Part shown: positions 5,022-6,755 of the stretch, one piece after another
Layout: the number at the start of each line of letters is the position of its first letter
Position numbering within the stretch: position 1 is the first letter of the stretch
Origin: CADCTB01 sp038214685
Lineage (GTDB): Bacteria > Actinomycetota > Acidimicrobiia > Acidimicrobiales > AC-14
Assembly: GCA_038214685.1 (NCBI GenBank)
Contig: JBBQRO010000182.1
Span: 1-6,755 of the forward strand
Reading direction: 5' to 3'
Length of the DNA stretch: 6,755 nucleotides
Position numbers and translations under genes: made by a program
Notes under the pieces: generated by a model
Told to the model about the DNA's origin: nothing
Databases searched by the model: none
Seen by the model: only the letters and a program-made list of their open reading frames with translations

Positions 5022-5879
5022 ATGTCCTCCAGCGTGGACGAACAACCTCCCAGCCGGCCCAGTCGACCGCGCCCCCAGCCGGCCCGCCGGCGCCCGACCG
5101 GGCGCTCGCGCTCCGGCAGGCCGGTGCGGCGGCCCGTCAGCACGGGCGACGCCCCTCGCCGCCGTCAGCCGCCGCCGGCCCCGCCTCGGCGGCGCCCGCC
5201 GCTGGACGAGGAGGGCGGTGGCTCTGCGCCCGAACCCCGGCGCTCCCAGACCAAGCTGGTGGTGCTGCTCAGCGTGCTGAGTGTGGTGGCCATCGCTGCG
5301 GCCGGATTCGCCTTCACCCTGGGTGGCGACTCCTCCGACAACAGGCCGGCACCGGCTCCCCCCGACACACCCGAGCCGCTGACCACCTTCCGCGATGCCC
5401 AGACCGGCTTCACCGTGGACTACCCCCGGGCGTGGCGGAAGGTCGACGTGCCCGTGGCCGATTACCGCCTGGCCGTCGACGGCGGCAACAACGTGGCCTT
5501 CACCATCCGCGTGGTGCCGATCCAGACCCCGGCCACCGCGGCCAACCTGGAGAACTTCAAGGCGGTCACCGACGGCCTGGTGGGATCCAACAGCACGGTG
5601 CAGATCCTCAAGCAGCAGGCGGTCTCCCTCAACGGGATGCTCGGCTACTACTACTTCTACACCTTCACCGACGGCGGGGTGGCGGCTGTTCACGCCCACT
5701 ACTTCCTCTTCTCGGGCAACAAGATGAACATCCTCGTCTTCCAGTCCCTGCCCGACGACTTCGAGGGCATGGCGGCCACGTTCGACAAGATCGCCGAGAG
5801 CTTCCGCAGCGACCCCAACGTCGCTACCGCCGCCGCACCCTCTGCGAACACCTCCACCACTCCGACCACCGTTCCGTAG
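5022..5879 (+). CDS. Membrane-anchored PsbP/Mog1-like protein with Pro/Arg-rich cytoplasmic head
   Basis: A 285-aa protein. Residues 1-78 are disordered and rich in Pro and Arg (RPSRPRPQPARRRP and similar). One TM helix covers about 79-99, followed by a Pro-rich spacer (108-119). A globular domain (about 123-263) begins with 'DAQTGFTVDYPRAWRK', the typical opening of PsbP/Mog1/DUF1795-like folds (phrases such as 'GFS..YP..W'). It includes a Tyr-rich strand (GYYYFYTF), a His-containing strand (HAHYFLFSGNKMNIL) and a closing 'F..IAESFR' helix. The tail is Ser/Thr/Pro-rich. By the positive-inside rule the head is cytoplasmic and the domain faces outward. The family has no enzyme activity that I can infer. 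The photosystem role of plant PsbP does not transfer to this protein. The start is ATG 5022 with only a modest GCAGG ribosome site. The next gene follows 8 bases after its stop. Confidence 0.85.
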   Translation: MSSSVDEQPPSRPSRPRPQPARRRPTGRSRSGRPVRRPVSTGDAPRRRQPPPAPPRRRPPLDEEGGGSAPEPRRSQTKLVVLLSVLSVVAIAAAGFAFTLGGDSSDNRPAPAPPDTPEPLTTFRDAQTGFTVDYPRAWRKVDVPVADYRLAVDGGNNVAFTIRVVPIQTPATAANLENFKAVTDGLVGSNSTVQILKQQAVSLNGMLGYYYFYTFTDGGVAAVHAHYFLFSGNKMNILVFQSLPDDFEGMAATFDKIAESFRSDPNVATAAAPSANTSTTPTTVP

Positions 5880-5887
5880 GAGACCCG

Positions 5888-6478
5888 ATGGCCTCTCTAC
5901 CGTCGAGTGGCCGCCCGGGGCGGAGGGCCGGCGCCGACATCGGACGCATCCCCCGTTCGGTGGCGGCCGGCACCGTCGCCCTGACCCTGTGCTCCGGCGC
6001 GCTCGCCGGCTGCGGCGGATCGTCGAAGGCGTCGGGCTCCGGCGCCAACGGTGCTCCGCCCTCCGGCGCGCCGGCCGCCGCTGCGCTGCCCGCCGACCAG
6101 GCCCAGAAGCCGGCATGCGGGCTTCTCACCCAGGTCGAGGTGGAGGCCGCCGTCGGCGCACGCGTCAGCCCTGGCCGCCAGGATGGCCAGGAGGGGCGGT
6201 CGCAGTGCGGGTTCGCCCTGGCCTCGGCCGCGGATCAGAGCGTGATCATCATCTCCACGTCGTCCTCGGGAGTGCCCGCCGCGTTCGAGGCCGCTCGGAA
6301 GAAGGCGGTGTCGGCCCAGCCGGTGGGCGGGGGCGACGCTGCGTTCGTCACGGGCGGCCAGGCGCTGGTGCGCAAGGGCACCACCATGGTGGCCATCCTG
6401 ATCGCCGTGCGCCAGGCCCCCGCCCAGCTCAGCGCGGCCGCCACCAAGCTGGCCCAGGCGGTCGGCAGCCGCCTCTGA
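5888..6478 (+). CDS. Secreted lipoprotein with paired cysteines (DUF3558-like)
   Basis: A 196-aa lipoprotein. The start is ATG 5888, with AGGAG 5 bases upstream overlapping the end of the previous gene. The n-region is long and Arg-rich (about 24 residues), then comes a hydrophobic stretch and a lipobox LAGC with lipidated C42. A Gly/Ser/Ala/Pro spacer (43-70) leads to a compact domain beginning 'CGLLTQVEVEAAVG' (C76) with a second cysteine at C106 (SQCGF), a likely disulfide. It ends with 'GGGDAAFVTGGQALVRKGTTMVAILI' and a C-terminal helix. A Cys-x-LL(T) start, an 'E.....G' helix and a second Cys are typical of actinobacterial DUF3558-like lipoproteins. Their function is generally unknown. 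Cotranscription with the PsbP-like gene is likely from the 8-base gap, and both would face outside the cytoplasmic membrane. Confidence 0.88.
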   Translation: MASLPSSGRPGRRAGADIGRIPRSVAAGTVALTLCSGALAGCGGSSKASGSGANGAPPSGAPAAAALPADQAQKPACGLLTQVEVEAAVGARVSPGRQDGQEGRSQCGFALASAADQSVIIISTSSSGVPAAFEAARKKAVSAQPVGGGDAAFVTGGQALVRKGTTMVAILIAVRQAPAQLSAAATKLAQAVGSRL

Positions 6479-6497
6479 GGCCTCACCATCACCTCCC

Positions 6498-6527
6498 CCG
6501 CGCCCAGATCTCGGTGCAGGGGCGCGG
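6498..6527. terminator. First of two tandem GC-rich hairpins
   Basis: CCGCGCCC (6498-6505) pairs perfectly with GGGCGCGG (6520-6527), an 8-bp stem with a 14-base loop. It lies 19 bases after the lipoprotein stop and directly touches the second, stronger hairpin. There is no T tract. Confidence 0.4.
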
Positions 6528-6560
6528 ACAGGCCCGCCGGGTGCGGGCCGGCGGGCCTGT
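6528..6560. terminator. Strong hairpin, probable bidirectional terminator
   Basis: ACAGGCCCGCCGG (6528-6540) is the exact reverse complement of CCGGCGGGCCTGT (6548-6560): 13 bp with a 7-base loop. It lies between the ends of two converging genes, 49 bases after the plus-strand stop and 27 bases from the minus-strand stop. No T run follows on either strand, as is common for high-GC actinobacterial terminators, so termination efficiency cannot be judged. Confidence 0.7.
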
Positions 6561-6587
6561 TCGGTACTTCGGTTGGAGCTGTGCGGG

Positions 6588-6755
6588 CTACGGGCCGATG
6601 GCCTCGGCGGCGGCCGAGCAGCGATCGCCGCCGGCCAGCATCAGCGCCGAGCTGTTGCAGATGGCCACCGCATGGCGGTCCACCGACACCAGGATGCCGA
6701 GGATGTTGGCCCGGCTCAGGTCGCTCTGGATGCCGCCCACGATGGGCAGCGCGGC
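6588..6755 (-). CDS. C-terminal end of an unrecognised protein (partial)
   Basis: A minus-strand frame enters from the right edge and ends in TAG at 6588-6590, leaving 55 residues. G/C-rich third positions throughout (GTG GGC GGC ATC CAG AGC GAC CTG) support real coding. The visible part includes 'LPIVGGIQSDLSRANILGILVSVDRHAVAICNSSALMLAGGDRC', with two cysteines 13 residues apart that could pair, and ends in 'AAAEAIGP'. The paired cysteines and small-residue-rich sequence would suit a secreted protein. No family is recognised, and too little is present to say more. It converges on the lipoprotein gene, with the hairpins between them. Confidence 0.6.
   Translation of the reverse strand, partial: AALPIVGGIQSDLSRANILGILVSVDRHAVAICNSSALMLAGGDRCSAAAEAIGP

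Noticed and set aside
5040..5220. Simple-sequence repeat in the Pro/Arg-coding stretch
   Set aside because: The G/C-rich run reflects Pro and Arg codons in an open coding frame. No exact repeated unit was found.
5022..5879. Photosynthesis role from the PsbP-like fold
   Set aside because: PsbP-like and Mog1-like folds are widespread in non-photosynthetic bacteria, and nothing else here suggests a photosystem.
5432..5887. Upstream extension of the lipoprotein frame
   Set aside because: It overlaps the PsbP-like coding region in another frame and gives low-complexity sequence. The ATG at 5888 has a strong ribosome site and yields a proper lipobox.
4884..6116. Long minus-strand open frame (410 codons)
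   Set aside because: It lies antisense to the PsbP-like and lipoprotein genes. Its composition is dominated by Arg, Gly and Pro, and it would also cover the promoter region.

Overview
The window is high-GC DNA with strongly G/C-biased third codon positions, GTG and TTG starts, and proteins typical of Actinomycetota: a Cys-pair lipoprotein, a Pro/Arg-rich single-pass membrane protein, and a B-box-like zinc finger joined to a membrane segment. I infer an actinobacterium, possibly an Acidimicrobiia-like lineage. The species cannot be told from this sequence. I see no rRNA, tRNA, CRISPR array, insertion sequence or phage gene.

Left and centre (1-4857) are read entirely from the minus strand. In transcription order there are three very small single-pass membrane proteins (89, 99 and 83 aa) whose stop and start codons overlap by one base (TAGTG, TAATG). 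Next come a 149-aa protein of unknown function, a HAD phosphatase closely resembling CbbY, and a 315-aa protein made of two copies of a dimeric alpha/beta-barrel (ABM-like) domain. After a gap of 80 bases comes a zinc-finger/TM/kelch-propeller protein starting at TTG. After a further 107 bases comes the N-terminus of a membrane protein, perhaps FtsH-like, that runs off the left edge. The first six genes are so tightly packed that one transcript is likely. A good sigma70-type promoter (TTGACC, 18 bases, TATTGT) lies just upstream of the first.

Right (5022-6478) is a divergent plus-strand pair: a membrane-anchored PsbP/Mog1-like protein and, 8 bases later, a lipoprotein with two conserved-looking cysteines (DUF3558-like). 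Two adjacent GC-rich hairpins follow. Beyond them is the 3' end of a minus-strand gene entering from the right edge, so the hairpins sit between converging genes.

The most unusual element is the trio of tiny membrane proteins. They share short motifs pairwise (NTxxxW between the first and second, VD[KR][VI]NG between the first and third), which suggests a diverged paralogous set, possibly a hetero-oligomeric membrane complex of unknown function. The rest looks like ordinary, partly uncharacterised actinobacterial chromosome.
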